Shown: piece by piece, positions 41,259 to 53,132 of the stretch
Position numbering within the stretch: the first letter of the stretch is position 1
How the letters are laid out: every line of letters begins with the position of its first letter
Assembly (NCBI RefSeq): GCF_901933205.1
Contig: NC_044573.1
Location: 84,836,546 to 84,900,545, forward strand
Source of the DNA: Camarhynchus parvulus
Lineage: Eukaryota; Chordata; Aves; Passeriformes; Thraupidae
Direction of reading: 5' to 3'
Length of the DNA stretch: 64,000 bases
Notes under the pieces: generated by a model
What the model saw: only the letters and a program-made list of their open reading frames with translations
What the model was told of the DNA's origin: nothing
The model's database searches: none
Position numbers and translations under genes: made by a program

Positions 41259-41671
41259 TGTAATAGTTGGCTCTCACAATTAAGACATAGATATTATGTA
41301 GATGTATAGTAATGTTATTGTAATATGCCATCCCATAGTCCTCTTTCCCCTCCCCTTTGTAATAGCCTTAGTAGTCAAGAATTTAGAGGAGGCAGCTTGC
41401 TACCAGGAGGTGCAGCATAACAACAGCTGACCTCCAGTCATGATGCAAGAAAGTAATCTCCACCAACAGCAGAAAAAGAGTTGACTGACAAAACTTTGGG
41501 AGGGGCTAAAGATATATAAAGCAGAGCATCCATTTTGTGGATGAGCATGTGGCTGGTAGTCATGGAGACTCCCAGCGATGAAAACTTTTCCGTTATTTGG
41601 TTCTTTGTTGTAATTTTTGTTAAGATTTAATAAATCTTTTAAATTTTAAAAGGGAGCAGTCGTTTCTCACA
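41259..41671 (+). mobile_element. Short solo LTR (about 410 bp)
   Basis: Starts TGTAATAGTTGGCTCTCACA and ends AGCAGTCGTTTCTCACA. It has TATATAAA at 41513-41520 and AATAAA at 41629-41634, at spacing typical of an LTR promoter and polyadenylation signal. No internal sequence follows. I could not find a matching target duplication, so the exact ends are tentative. Only about 45 bp separate it from the next, opposite LTR. It is antisense to CSMD3. Confidence 0.7.
41513..41520 (+). promoter_or_regulatory. TATA box of the short LTR
   Basis: TATATAAA, 109 bp before the LTR AATAAA and preceded by GGGAGGGGCTAAAGA. Confidence 0.55.
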
Positions 41672-41716
41672 ATGGTGTTCTGTTCTGTGTGAGTTAATAA
41701 TGAGGAAACTACCCAG

Positions 41717-42510
41717 TCTGACCATTTATTTGATTCTGGCAGTCACATTCCCACCAACAGAGACTTTGATGGCAGAAACCAAAGCCCCTTCACAGTGGGC
41801 AGCTCCAGTGATCTGATGAGTCCCCATTTCATTGCCTGCACACCTCACCCTCACAGTCAGACCAGGTTTCCTCACAGATTCCACCCTGGGTCTTCTGCAG
41901 CAGGGTCCCAGATATCTCATTCCATAAAGCCATTTATTCACAGTGCATTTACACTGAAACAGCTCAAGCTGATGCCTCTGAGGAGAATCCCAACCAAGAA
42001 ACCACTGGGCTTTTACACCCTCACAGTCTCACTAAGCATGAGTCTTGCTTTTCCTCGTGACTCTTCGGCTCCTGACTCCTGTCGGTGTCCATCCGCCTTG
42101 CTGGCATCAATGGTCTTTGCTGCTTTTGTTATCCGAAAGGTTTGGCAATTCCCACTCCTGCTGTCTCTCAGTATCTACTCACCTGACTGGCACCACCCAT
42201 CTTCATGCCCTTTGTTATCCCAAAGGTGGGCAGACACAGCCTTTTGTCTCAGGCTCCCACCCAGAGCTCAATCTGCAGCCCAGCTACCTGTACCAGGCAT
42301 ATTCCTCGACATTAAGAACTGCAGCCATGGCCAGGCTCCAGCAGCAGCAGCGGCTCCGTGAGGGGAGGGCCAGGCTTCCCCAGCCGGGCACAGCCAGTTC
42401 CAGATGGACACAGCTGGTTCCAGCTGGATCCAACTGCTCACTGCAGGGCGTGGCTGAGCCACAGCTGGGGCAGGGGCACTGCAGGGGTTCCGTGTGTAAG
42501 AATAGGTTAA
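41717..42510 (-). mobile_element. Endogenous-retrovirus LTR, minus strand
   Basis: Shares long diverged blocks with 58003-58520: GTCTGACCAT, 'CTGGCAGTCACA(T/C)TCCCACCA', 'GCTCCAGTGATCTGA', 'CACAGTCAGACCA', 'AACAGCTCAAGC(T/C)GATGC' and 'GGGCTTTTA...CTCACAGT'. Read on the minus strand it carries AATAAATGG (41932-41938) and a decayed TATA-like TGTAAAAG near 42012. The upper part (42320-42500) is GC-rich with repeated CAGC/CTGG words. The upper boundary is uncertain. ORFs of up to 188 codons across it are chance. It has the same orientation as CSMD3. Confidence 0.65.
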
Positions 42511-42999
42511 TGTAAAAAGGAGTGAAGGCCCAGGAATGGAATGGTACTTGCCTAGAACTTTGCATCTGTTTTGCACACATGACTACTTGAACTTACACAA
42601 ACCCCTGTTCTAACTCTAGGTATATAAACAAGAGACTTATTTTGGAAGTTGCACCAACCATGTGCCTGCAATTTAGAAGTAACTATTTCTCCTTCTCTGT
42701 AAAAAGCTTTAGGATAATAATATTCCTGACTGGACAAATCCATATCTAAAATAAGCTAGGATCAAGGCAGAACCACATCTCATTGTTTGAAGAGGGAAAA
42801 AACCCCAAACAAAACAGTAACAGACACCATCAAGATGAGGCTTTTGGCTTCTCTACAAATTTATTCATGTTCTCATTCCACGTCTTTAGTACTTAAAGAA
42901 ACAATGCTCTCCTCCTACCAGCAATTAGTAATGGCTTAAGATTTGCCTTCCTCTTCAGTTTTTTATCACATAACATAACAAACATTAGAGGGACACATC

Positions 43000-43143
43000 A
43001 AAGCATTCAAGGCCAGGTTGGATGGAGTATTGAGCAACCTGATCTAGCTCAAGGCTCTATGCCCATGGCAGGGGCGTTGGAACCAGATAGTTTTTGAGGC
43101 CCTTTCCAACCTAAATGTTATGGGATTCTATAATTCTATAATT
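43000..43143 (+). mobile_element. CR1 LINE 3'-end fragment
   Basis: 'CAAGGCCAGGTTGGATGGAG', 'GAGCAACCTGATCTAGCTC', 'GCCCATGGCAGGGGCGTTGG', 'CCCTTTCCAACCTAAATGTT' and the terminal 'GATTCTATAATTCTATAATT'. Plus strand, heavily 5'-truncated. Confidence 0.87.
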
Positions 43144-44972
43144 TATTATCTAACCAAGTGTGTGAAGAGGTTAAAAAATTCTTGCTCTTAGTAATTAACC
43201 ATTCTTATCACAGTGGCTTAAGCTGACAGCTAGGCAAACATTGATGTATTATTTATTAAGTCACATGTAAAATTACTGTGTTTTCCAAATCTAGACATCA
43301 GAAATGTAATCTTAAAGTCTGGTTTTGGAGTATTTCAGAATATATTGAATGAAAAAATACAGCTGCATACACATATTTGAATAGCTTTAAAATATCTTAA
43401 ATACTTTAAGAATATCTTAAAAAAAGAAGAACACTAATTTCCATTCCATATTTTCCAAAATGAAGATCTGTTGATATTATTTATCTAAAATCACCAAAGT
43501 GGAAACAAAAAGTGGTCCAGCTGGTCGACTGCATCTATACTGAACCCTGGCACAATGCCGTTTACTTCTGGAGGTATTGGCAACAGCTTTTAATGTACCA
43601 CTTGTGAACTCCCTCAAATGCACGGACTCAGGCTCTTCAGCCCATGAGCACTTAAATATACACATCCATAAAAGCAGGAAATAGGAATAGAAAGGGAAAA
43701 AGAAGTCTATTCATGGGGGTTTTTTGAAAACTATTTACAGCTGTTTTCTGACTCTTCTTTCTTCCCCCCAGGTAGGCAAGGAAGAAATATATCACGGTGT
43801 ACAGGACTTTCAAATTCAGAGAGTAGCATTAAAGTATCGTAAAAATCCTAACAAACAAACACCCTATGCAGAGCATGAATATGACATGGCCTTTTTGTCT
43901 TCAGGCTGTTTCAGCCACCAACTGTATAATTCATGCTCAAAAATTAGTTTCTAGCACCCACCGCTAAAAAGCCTGAAGCTGTTTTCACTTTACTTGTCTC
44001 TGAGCCTATTGAATGCATTTGATGAACACTTATGAGTAGAATTTAAAAAGCAGTCAAAATCTATGGATGACAATAGTGATTCACTTCTGATCTGCTTACA
44101 GAAGTGTTTCCCACAACTTTTAAGAAAAGTTCTGCCACTCTCATTGTGCTGCCATGATAACCAGAAAGCGAATATGTTGGTTTTTTTAAACCAACACCAC
44201 TGAGTTTTTTTAATAAAGCTACACTCAAGTCTTTTATTTCCAAATAAATATACTTTACATATACTATCATTATTTAGCAGTATTTCACTGTGGAAGTGGT
44301 AATTTTAATGATCACAAAAAAACCCCATAAAGATAGATCAAGTAAAAATATTCTTTAAGCACATGAAATAAAATTAAAAATATATTTGTGATAAGGGCGT
44401 ATATTATTTCTACAAATTTTTGATCAAAAATCTTTACTTTTGACACGATGCAAGGAAAACACCTCAAATATTAAGTATTTTACAAGTATAAAATGCAACT
44501 GAACAAAATAAAGCTCTATACTAATGTAAATGTCCAATAGAAATAAAAATATTCTGAAATCCAAAAAATCCAGATTTTTTTTGAAGTAAGTTCCATAAAT
44601 CTAGAATGAGCATTTAAAAAACATATCTATCCCTTTAGCAAGCAAAAGAAATTGAACTTTTGGTAAAATAGTAAAAGAGATATATTATTAAAGATAGAGC
44701 TTTAGAAAATTCTGACATAAGTGTTTTTATGACTTTTCCTTCCTATTTGATCAACAAGAAAAAAAATATCTCATGTCTGAAAACTAAATTATCCAGAGCC
44801 ACAAAGTATAAATGACTAATAGTCTGTTATATGTTTGCATGCCTTAAAATTCAATGATATTCAATTTGTATATCTTATAATCCACTTTTGTAATCCATAA
44901 ATCTGAATTTTATGCTGCTGCCCCTCCAGACATTGTATATATATTGAAATATGCTCACCAGACTTTTACTTT
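43144..44972. other. AT-rich intronic DNA
   Basis: No gene, RNA gene or repeat family recognised in this 1.8 kb. ORFs of about 60-76 codons have no motif. Confidence 0.5.
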
Positions 44973-45549
44973 TGTGCTGGTTTTGTCTGGGATAGACTTA
45001 CTTTTCTTCATAGCAGCTGTAAAGGGCTATAGTTAGGATTTGTGCTGGAAACCATAGTAAGAATACAGGAGTTTTGTTATTGCTGAGCAGTGTTTCCACA
45101 GAACAAAGGGCTTTTTTCCCCTACACCACTACATCAGTGAGCTGGGGATACACAAGAAGTCAGAAGGAGACAGAGCCAGGACAGCTGACCTCAACTGATC
45201 CAGAGGTCAGTTGACCCAAAACTGACCCAAAAGGGGTATCCCACACCATATCGTGTCATGCTTAGCATATAAAGCTCAGGGAAGAAGGAGGGCAGGACAT
45301 TTAGAGTGATGGCTTTTGTTTTCCAAAGTCGCCATTCTGCATGATGGAGCCCTGATTCCCTGGAGGTGGCTGAACACCTGCCTGTGCATGGGAAGCAGTG
45401 AATTAATTCTTTGTTTCATTTTGCTTGCATGCATTTTTACTGTCTTTATCTCAACTCATTTACTCGTTCAATTATTTCCCCAACCCCCCTGAGGTGGAAG
45501 TGACTGAGTGGCTTTGTGGGCCTTGGTTGCCAGCTGGGGTCAATCTACA
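44973..45549 (+). mobile_element. ERVL-type solo LTR, copy 1 of a close pair (577 bp)
   Basis: Starts TGTGCTGGTTTTGTCTGGGA and ends GGGGTCAATCTACA. Matches a common avian ERVL LTR: 'TTATTGCTGAGCAGTGTTTC', 'CATGCTTAGCATATAAAGCT' (TATAAA at 45268-45273), 'GGAGGTGGCTGAACACCTGC' and 'ACTGTCTTTATCTCAACTCA'. Flanks ACTTT (44968-44972) and AATTT (45550-45554) may be a decayed 5-bp duplication. No internal region. It is antisense to CSMD3. Confidence 0.85.
45268..45273 (+). promoter_or_regulatory. TATA box of the ERVL-type LTR
   Basis: TATAAA within GCATATAAAGCTCAGG, the family's conserved promoter position. The sister copy at 46 kb reads CATATACAAAG, where this box is broken. Confidence 0.55.
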
Positions 45550-46154
45550 AATTTTTTGTTAACTTTTATGTATGGTGTATGTCAAAGAGGAGAGGGAAAA
45601 GAATAAAACTCATTTGTCCTGCCTTGAGGAGTGGCATGGTAATCTGGACACAAGAAGAATCATCAACTAATTTCATCAATGCTTTTAGCATATCTGAAAA
45701 ATTTGCTATCTCTATTAATATTTAAAGATTCAAGCTTCCAATCTAAAATCGCAAGATATTATTAATGATGTTCTCAAAACCTCACAGAAGAATTGTTAAA
45801 AAACCCAAACAAAAACATAACATTTTTAATATGCCTGGTTTTGATTCCTTTCTATTTTGCAGTCCTGACTCCTACAATAAGTGTGCTGCAAAATAAATTT
45901 ATAGATAGAATACTAATTTACAACGCCGGGAGCTTAGTGCATAGAACTAAATTCTACCCATCATCTTCTAAATTTTGGAAGTCAATTAACAAAATTTTTT
46001 TCTACCACATAAATCAGTAGATAAGTTGAAAAGTAGTTTTTTTTTTCTCTCAAATAATGTATTCACATTATAGAGAACAGTCTATTATCTGTTTCCTTGT
46101 TGATGATCTATATCAGAAAAAGTAACCAATTGTTCAATACAAAGTCATACGTAT
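45550..46154. other. Spacer between the two sister LTRs
   Basis: 605 bp of AT-rich DNA with no gag, pol or env-like reading frame and no primer-binding site or polypurine tract. It resembles ordinary intron sequence. Confidence 0.65.
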
Positions 46155-46731
46155 TGTGCTGGTTTCAGCTGAGGTCAAGTTAATTTTGTTCACAGTGTCA
46201 GGTATGGAGCTACGTTTTGGATTTGTGGTCAACACAGGGTTGAAAACAGAGAGAGGTTCTGTTATTGCTGAGCAGAGCTTACACAGAGCCAAGGCCTTTC
46301 CTGCTTTTTGTGCTGCCACATTTGTGAGGAAGCTGGGGGGGTACTTGGGGGTTTTGGAAGAGACACAGCTGAGAGAGATGACTCAAACTGACCCAAGGGA
46401 TATTACAGATCATGTGGCATCATGGCCATATACAAAGTGAAGAAGGTGGAAGGAGGGTGTCTGGTGTGTACTCCCAAGTACTATTATATGTGATGGGGTC
46501 CTGCTCTCCTGGAGGTGGCTGAACACCTGTCTGCCCTTGGGAAGCACTGAATCAATTCCTTGGTTTGCTGTGCTTGTGTGAGCAGCTTTTGCTTTCCCTG
46601 TTAAACTGACTTTATCTCAACTCATGAGTTTTTTTATGTTTTACCCTTCTGATTCTCTCCCTGATCTCACTGGTGGGAGTGTGTGAGTGGCTGAGTGGGT
46701 TTTGTTTGCTGGCTGGGGTTAAACCATGACG
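46155..46731 (+). mobile_element. ERVL-type solo LTR, copy 2 of a close pair (577 bp)
   Basis: Same family and orientation as 44973-45549: TGTGCTGGTTTCAGCTGAGG at the start, 'TTATTGCTGAGCAGAGCTTA', 'CCTGGAGGTGGCTGAACACC', 'GACTTTATCTCAACTCATGA' and 'GGCTGGGGTTAAACCATGAC' at the end. The TATA box is mutated. Flanks CGTAT (46150-46154) and CCTAT (46732-46736) suggest its own 5-bp duplication, so it is a separate insertion and not the partner LTR of the same provirus. It is antisense to CSMD3. Confidence 0.85.
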
Positions 46732-49700
46732 CCTATGAAGAATAGAAATTAAGGTTTTGCATATATTATACCTTGGCATTGCATATCTTTTGTGTTTGAG
46801 GTTTCACAATTCTAAAAGTACATAAGCCCCCTTTTTTTTTGTTTTTATTTAGATACAAAATAGGATACTGAACACTTGTACTTGGTATTTTTAAACTCTA
46901 ATAAGAAAAGAAAAATGCTTAAATTCTTTGATCAAACATGTATCAGTTAATAATGACAGGGCTAAATGCTGCATTTCCTGAGTGTTTAAATTATGATGGT
47001 ATACCATCAGTAAGATATTAAATAGGCATTTTTAGGACTAATTGTGCATGTGGTTCAGCATCACCTGTGGCTTTATTGGGTTATGCTTCGTGGAAGTATT
47101 AGATGATACAATTTCAATGCAGGAGTATTGAAGCCCAGGGACATAGAGGCATCCCCACCAACCCGAATTAGTTCTTGGTCAGGAAAATCACAGATACACT
47201 GAGTTGAACGTGAGGAACTAATTAAAGTGATCAGGGGACATACATATGAATAAACATGTCCAAGGATTTAGATGTACTGTTGCCTTAAATTAAAGCATCA
47301 GTTCCACTTCAAATTCTTTAGTTTATATGTACCCAAGAAAAACACTTCAAAAAGCAACAGCTTCTTGTTAGTGCATTTGAAATATTAACTTTTTAATTTT
47401 AGCATCAATTTAAAAAAACCCAAACAATGAACCAACAAACCAAACCAAGAAAAATCTTCATAATAATGCAATTAAGATTGTTGTACACATATTCAAGTGT
47501 CTACTTTTTGTGTTACATGTTAGATTTATTTTTCCAGTGCCTATTATTATTACTACCTAATTACAGAATGTAAAAAATGGTATAACAAATACATATCTTG
47601 CAGACACACATAGAAAAATGAAAGCAAAACAGCTGAGACAGTAGTCACCTGAGCAGTAGACTACTACTGTTGCAGCAGCTAAAAAAGTTAAAAGCAAGCT
47701 CCAGGCAGGTCAAAAAAAGCCCAGACAGAACAAGTCTGATAACATTGTACAAAGTCAGCAATGGGATAAATACTATGAATTACAAATAATTTTGGTAACC
47801 GTAAAAGAATGAATATAAATTTGATCATTATTTTTTTTTTTTCTGAATGATTACTGTTAATATGAGTTTACTGTTATCTACATTCAAAATTTTAATTCTC
47901 ATCCATTATGACAAAAGGTAAAGGAACACATGCTTGTGGTTATTGTCATGTAGGAGTATATAATGAAAACCTCCATGGACAGAATAACAGGAAAAAATAG
48001 TATGCAACATGTAACCTGGAAAGGCATCAAGGATTCTTTCAGAGGTTAGACATTTTCCTTTGATATTTTACAGCATATCTACACTTTGCAATGCTGTAGT
48101 TATCCAGAGCAGTTCCAAAGGCATCTGACAAAGCACTGTGTATGGTACAGAAAATAATCTTGAAATAGTAATTCAAATCCTGAAAACAATCTGACTATGT
48201 GAGCATGGTTTTTGGTAGCAGAAAAATTCAAGCAAGGATATTCAGCTCAAGCTTATTATCCTGTACAGAGACCAGTTTGCCTCTGGTTTCAATGCTAGCT
48301 GGATGAGTTTAGATTTCAGCTTTTAGATATTTCTGAGCTTTCTCTGTGAGTAGGAGTGGTTTTGGAAATGAACAAAAGTTTCTAAAATCCATTGAGTGAA
48401 GTTATGTCTATCAAAAATCCTTTCAATTCTCTGTAGTATACTATGATCTGATGACCTTTTACATCTCTTAGGAAAACTGGATTTAGAATGGGTTTTCATC
48501 TACCTAACCAAGAATAAATGGCAAGTGTGTTCTAAGGAGAGTGTGATGATGGATTAGCTATATTTAAATTGATATTCTAAGCTATCATTGCTTTTCTTCT
48601 TTCATATTTTTTACTGTTTTTTTCTTTTTGGTTTATAGTGGTTAAATACAAATCTGAATAAAAAGTTGTTGAATTAAAATACCATGTATGTTAATAATAC
48701 ATGGAATATATTCAGTTTAATACTAAATCAGCTGACTTTGCATGACTTTTTGATACATTTTCCTCCATCCTATACTATAAATAAGCTAAAATAATGCCTC
48801 TATTAATGTATGTTTTATGTCTTGGAAATGGGCAATACATGTAAAAAGGGGCAATTTGATTTGTGCTTGAATGTGACTTGAATTAGGATTAATATCTAGA
48901 GTGTTACTTCAATCATGTTAATAAAATTTATATAATTAGAATAATCAACCTGAAATTGAAAAAAAAATGCATTTTTAAGAACATAAAACTGACTCCTATT
49001 TCAGAGCAGAAATTATTATTTTTATTATTAATTAGCAGAATGGTATTATTCATTTCATGTTTTTTCAGTCATACACCAGAAAAAAAAATCTGATCTTCTC
49101 ATCTTGTTTTATGTCCATAACCTAGGCAAAAGAAAAGGTGGAAGCAAAACCACTCTGTCCCATATTAGTTATCATCTAAATAAGGAACATAGGACCTAAT
49201 ATTTTACACTCTTGCAGCATTTGCTTGTTAAAAAAGTAGAAGGTTGTAAAACTATGCCTCTGAATCTCTGCTTCAAACCAGCAACCCAAGCCAGCATTAG
49301 ATGGGAGAATATCCCAGTTCTTTTAAAAATAAAAGAGATCTTTAAACATCATCTCAGAATACTTTTGGTCTGTTTTGACCGTACTGTTTTGGATTAAAAA
49401 GTATTGCTGTTTCTCAAAGGTTCACATCACTATCTTTAGTGGTAAGTAGCTATGACCATGTGAAAGTAGGACAATGTGACCTTCCCTCAGAGGTACACAA
49501 TGACCCACAGTTTCAGAATTGCCTCATAGTTAATTCAGCACTTCGAGAACATATCTTTCAGAACAGCATTCTTAGTGAGTTAGTACACAGGTAGGAGAGC
49601 TTTTATTACCCACACTGGTCTCATTTTATTTTGGTTTCTGTTCATTAATTGCAAATATACAACAGAAACAGTTCTGCTCCACAGAAATGCACTAAACCTC

Positions 49701-51260
49701 CCACTGAGCACAATGATTCAATGTAATTTTGAAATTACAGCACTGTTACACATTTTTCTGTAATAACATGTGATACTCAAAGGCAAAGGAGAAATATTAT
49801 TGACTAAAGCCAGATGCAGGATCAAAAACTAGAAACAAAATGCAGAAGGTTGAAAAATATTAGAGGTCTTTGTATTTTCAGGCAATGTTAGATTATTGAC
49901 CCTATTCACTGGCTGCTGAAGAAATCCCTACACAGATTGTCATTTCATGATAGGACAAGGTAAAGTGATCTTCCCCAATGAATAATCATCTCTCAACACT
50001 ACACACACGATCTTTACATAGAGCAATACTTTTCATGGTTCCAGATGGAGGAAAGCCATTTTTCAAATAAAATAAACTCAGCATTTTCAGTGACTGACCA
50101 CAGTTAAGAGATAACCTATCAAAGTACAGAAATCTTTCCACAATTTGCTTTTGAGTAAAATAGTTTGACTGTGCTAGATACCAGCATAGTTTTTTCAATG
50201 ACACTGCATCCTAAAGTCTTAAGTACTATATTATGGCCTAGAATACTAAAATTGCCAAGAATAAAACCTAGGAATCACCATATGTTTGACTACAGCTCGA
50301 TTCAAACCCATAGAAATATTTTATACTTTTATAACATACATTTTGTATAAAAATACAATATGCATGCTACAATATTTATATATCATTATAAATAGCACAT
50401 ATAAATAAAAATTACTTCTTGTGTTTGAAGAGAGAGCAAAAAGATAGAACTTTCTCTTCAGACTTCTTTATGTTTAAAATGTTTCTGTCAGCTACAAGTG
50501 ACCTTTACTACAGTATACCTATTCTTTCATTTTTCTAACTTGTAAAAGTATCTAAAGGCATAAAATTTGACAGGAATAAAAGAAGGTACATTACATAGAT
50601 GAGAAAAAAATCCCATTACAACTCACTGTCTCTTTTATTTGACATTCTGCAGATAAAACCAATGAAATTTAACATTCTTGTTAAAGACTATAATTTTTAA
50701 TTCATTAAATACCTAGGCAAGGTAACCTCGGCAAGGAAGAGAAGAAAAAGTAATTTTCTTTAACATAGTCATAAATGATACTTTGCAGCTATATAAGCTT
50801 TTAGTTAATTAAGACAAAGAATTATAAATGGCTCCTTCATGACTTTTGATAACTGTGTTTAGTTACTCTTCATTCACTAAGCAAATAGAATGCATTGAAA
50901 ATACTAGAAGATTTCATTAGCATGTGCAACTATCATTCTTTGAAACTCATGCTCTTTTAAAGGGTAACTTTTTAGGCAGCATATTCTTTTTTCTTGTACT
51001 TTTCTCATATATACTGAAGAGGATTTTTCCTTAAATTTCTCAGACTTTGATTTTTCTGTGTATTTAAATCTATGGTTCCCCAAGGTATGTGCAAGGCTTC
51101 TTCAAAAAAAGAAGCAAACAAAAAAATCCAACCATACAAACAAACAAAAAACACCAAAAAAAGCATCTCTACATAAATATTTTTGTGCATACAAGAAAGC
51201 AAAAGTGGAGTAGGCAAAAATACTAAGTTTATCTGGGTGTTACTATACAGGTTCATCTTA
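46732..51260. other. AT-rich intronic DNA
   Basis: 4.5 kb with no recognised gene or repeat. T-rich and A-rich runs only (for example near 47829-47842 and 48960-48968). Confidence 0.55.
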
Positions 51261-52090
51261 TTGAATCATAGAATCATCAAGGTTGGAAAAAGATCTCCAG
51301 GATAATTTAGCTGAACCTTTGTCTGAACTACACCTTGTCTACTCAACCACTGCACTAAATGCCATATCCAGTCATTTTTTTTAATACTTCCAGGGATGGT
51401 GACTCCACTACCTCCCTGGGAAACCCTTTCCAATGCCTAAATTCTCTTTCAGTGAAGAAATTATTTCTGATGGTCAATCTGAACCCCTGGCACAGGGCTT
51501 GTCCTGGCACTGGTTGCCTAAGAGAAGAGACTGATCCTCACCTGGCTCCAGCCTCCTTTCAGGCAGTTATGGAGAGTGATAAGGTCTCTCCTGAGCCTTC
51601 TTTTCTCCAGGCTAAACAACCCCAGCTCCCTCAGCTGCTCCTCATAGGACTCATTCTCTGGACATACCATCAGCCTTGTTGCCCTTCTCTGGACACTGCT
51701 GTTTCTGGTACAAGCCAGAGCATCATTGGCTTTATGTGCCACCTGGGCACTCACTGGCTCATGTTCAGCTGGCTGAGGACCAGCAGCCCCAGGTCCTTTT
51801 CTGCTGGGCAGCTTTGCCAGTGACTCTGGCTCCAGCCTGTAGCTCTGCAGGAGTTGTTGTGACACAAGGGCATGATCAGTACCTGGCTTTGCTGAGTCTC
51901 AGACCATTGGTCCAGACTGTTCAGTCAACACTCCAGCCCAATATGGTGTTGTATGCACAGCACTTGATCCTCTCATCCAGATCATCAATGAGGATATTAA
52001 ACAGGACTGGCCTTGATACTGAAACCCTGGGGACACCACTTTTGACTGGCTGCCAGCACAGGACTACGGCAACATTAAACTGAATGATCC
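51261..52090 (-). mobile_element. CR1 LINE 3' portion, minus strand (about 830 bp)
   Basis: Longest CR1 in the window. The 3' end is at 51261: 'TGAATCATAGAATCATCAAG' and 'GTTGGAAAAAGATCTCCAGG'. It continues through 'GGGATGGTGACTCCACTACC', 'GGTCTCTCCTGAGCCTTCTT', 'CTCCAGGCTAAACAACCCCA', 'CTCAGCTGCTCCTCATAGGA', 'TTGCCCTTCTCTGGACA' and 'ACTGAAACCCTGGGGACACC'. It contains the 3' UTR and the very end of ORF2, with several disruptions. ORFs of up to 154 codons here are chance. It has the same orientation as CSMD3. Confidence 0.9.
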
Positions 52091-52324
52091 ATATTGGCTT
52101 GAACTGAACTAAGGGACAAAAGAGATCACTGAAATAGATGAAACATGTCTTCATATATGTCTTTATTAAGAAGCTAACACAGTGAGGTCAGTCAGCATGA
52201 AACAAGATAGTATCTCATGTAACCGTAGCGAAGAAGTTCTGGAACAGGTAGTCCAGGACTCAATCTCAGAGTGACCATCACAAAACTATGGCTGCTTCTT
52301 CCAAGACAGTAAATTACTTTCACA

Positions 52325-52440
52325 GAAAAAACAAACAAACAAACAAAAAAAAACAAACAAACAAAACAAAAAAACAAAACAAAACAAAAAAAAAAAAAAC
52401 AAAAAAAAAAAACCCCACAAAAAACCAAACAAAAAAAACC
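52325..52440. repeat. A/C-rich low-complexity tract, (CAAA)n-like
   Basis: About 115 bp of only A and C on the plus strand: CAAA/ACAAAC units, then poly(A) with scattered C. The minus-strand ORF across it is a run of Phe, Cys and Leu, plainly low complexity. Confidence 0.88.
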
Positions 52441-52982
52441 TGAAGCAAGACAGAATAAGAGAAAGAAAAAGGCAATGACTTTTGAGTGCATCTTAGAAGA
52501 GGAATTTAAGAACAAATCTACTGGATGACTTCCAAGTACAAAAATATCTGAAAGTCAAATGGACATCCAGCATCTAAAATTCAGGAAGAGAAGTCCACAA
52601 ATCTCATACAATTAAGAGGAATTCCTGAATGAGTATTTTAGATAGCTTTAATAAGATGAATAACTACCACTTCATCCTAAAAAGGAAGCCTCCTCTTGTC
52701 CACCTTACATGGTGTTAGAAAAGAAAGAGAATATGAGAATATGAGAAACTGCTGTGGAAAAGAGATGTTCAAGATGGTATAATAACAAATTATTCCACGT
52801 CTACCAAAAAGATTCTAAAATGAAATATTAACATGGTTCCCAAAGTCATACATGCATAGAACAGGGGATGGAGATGCAAAGTAAATTCTTGTCTGAGCCT
52901 GATAACAGGAACAGGCAAAGGAAAACATACAAATCAACAAAACCCAGCAAACACTGTTCCATGAAAAAATATTAAGTCCTAC

Positions 52983-53132
52983 AGAAAAAAAAATCCCAAA
53001 AAACTAACCAACCAAAAAAACCCCAAAGCCACCCACCAACCAACCAATCAATAACAAAGAAGAAAAAAAACCCACTACACCAAAAAAAAAACAAACAAGA
53101 AAACCCCAAACCCCTAACACAAAACAATACCC
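52983..53132. repeat. Second A/C-rich low-complexity tract
   Basis: About 150 bp nearly free of G and T: AAACCAACC, AACCCC and poly(A) stretches. It lies 540 bp from the tract at 52325-52440 with the same strand asymmetry. Confidence 0.82.

Noticed and set aside
41795..42515. ORFs of 188 and 156 codons on the plus strand
   Set aside because: They are antisense to a minus-strand LTR, with low-complexity Ser/Pro/Leu content; the sister LTR at 58 kb does not keep the frame.
44973..46731. A complete provirus with two LTRs
   Set aside because: Only 605 bp separate the LTRs, with no retroviral coding sequence, and each has its own candidate target duplication.
51359..52083. ORFs of 154 and 135 codons (plus) and 115 codons (minus)
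   Set aside because: All fall in a diverged minus-strand CR1 3' region; no intact reverse transcriptase or endonuclease motif.
52192..52515. 107-codon minus ORF rich in Phe and Cys
   Set aside because: It is the translation of the A/C-rich tract at 52325-52440.
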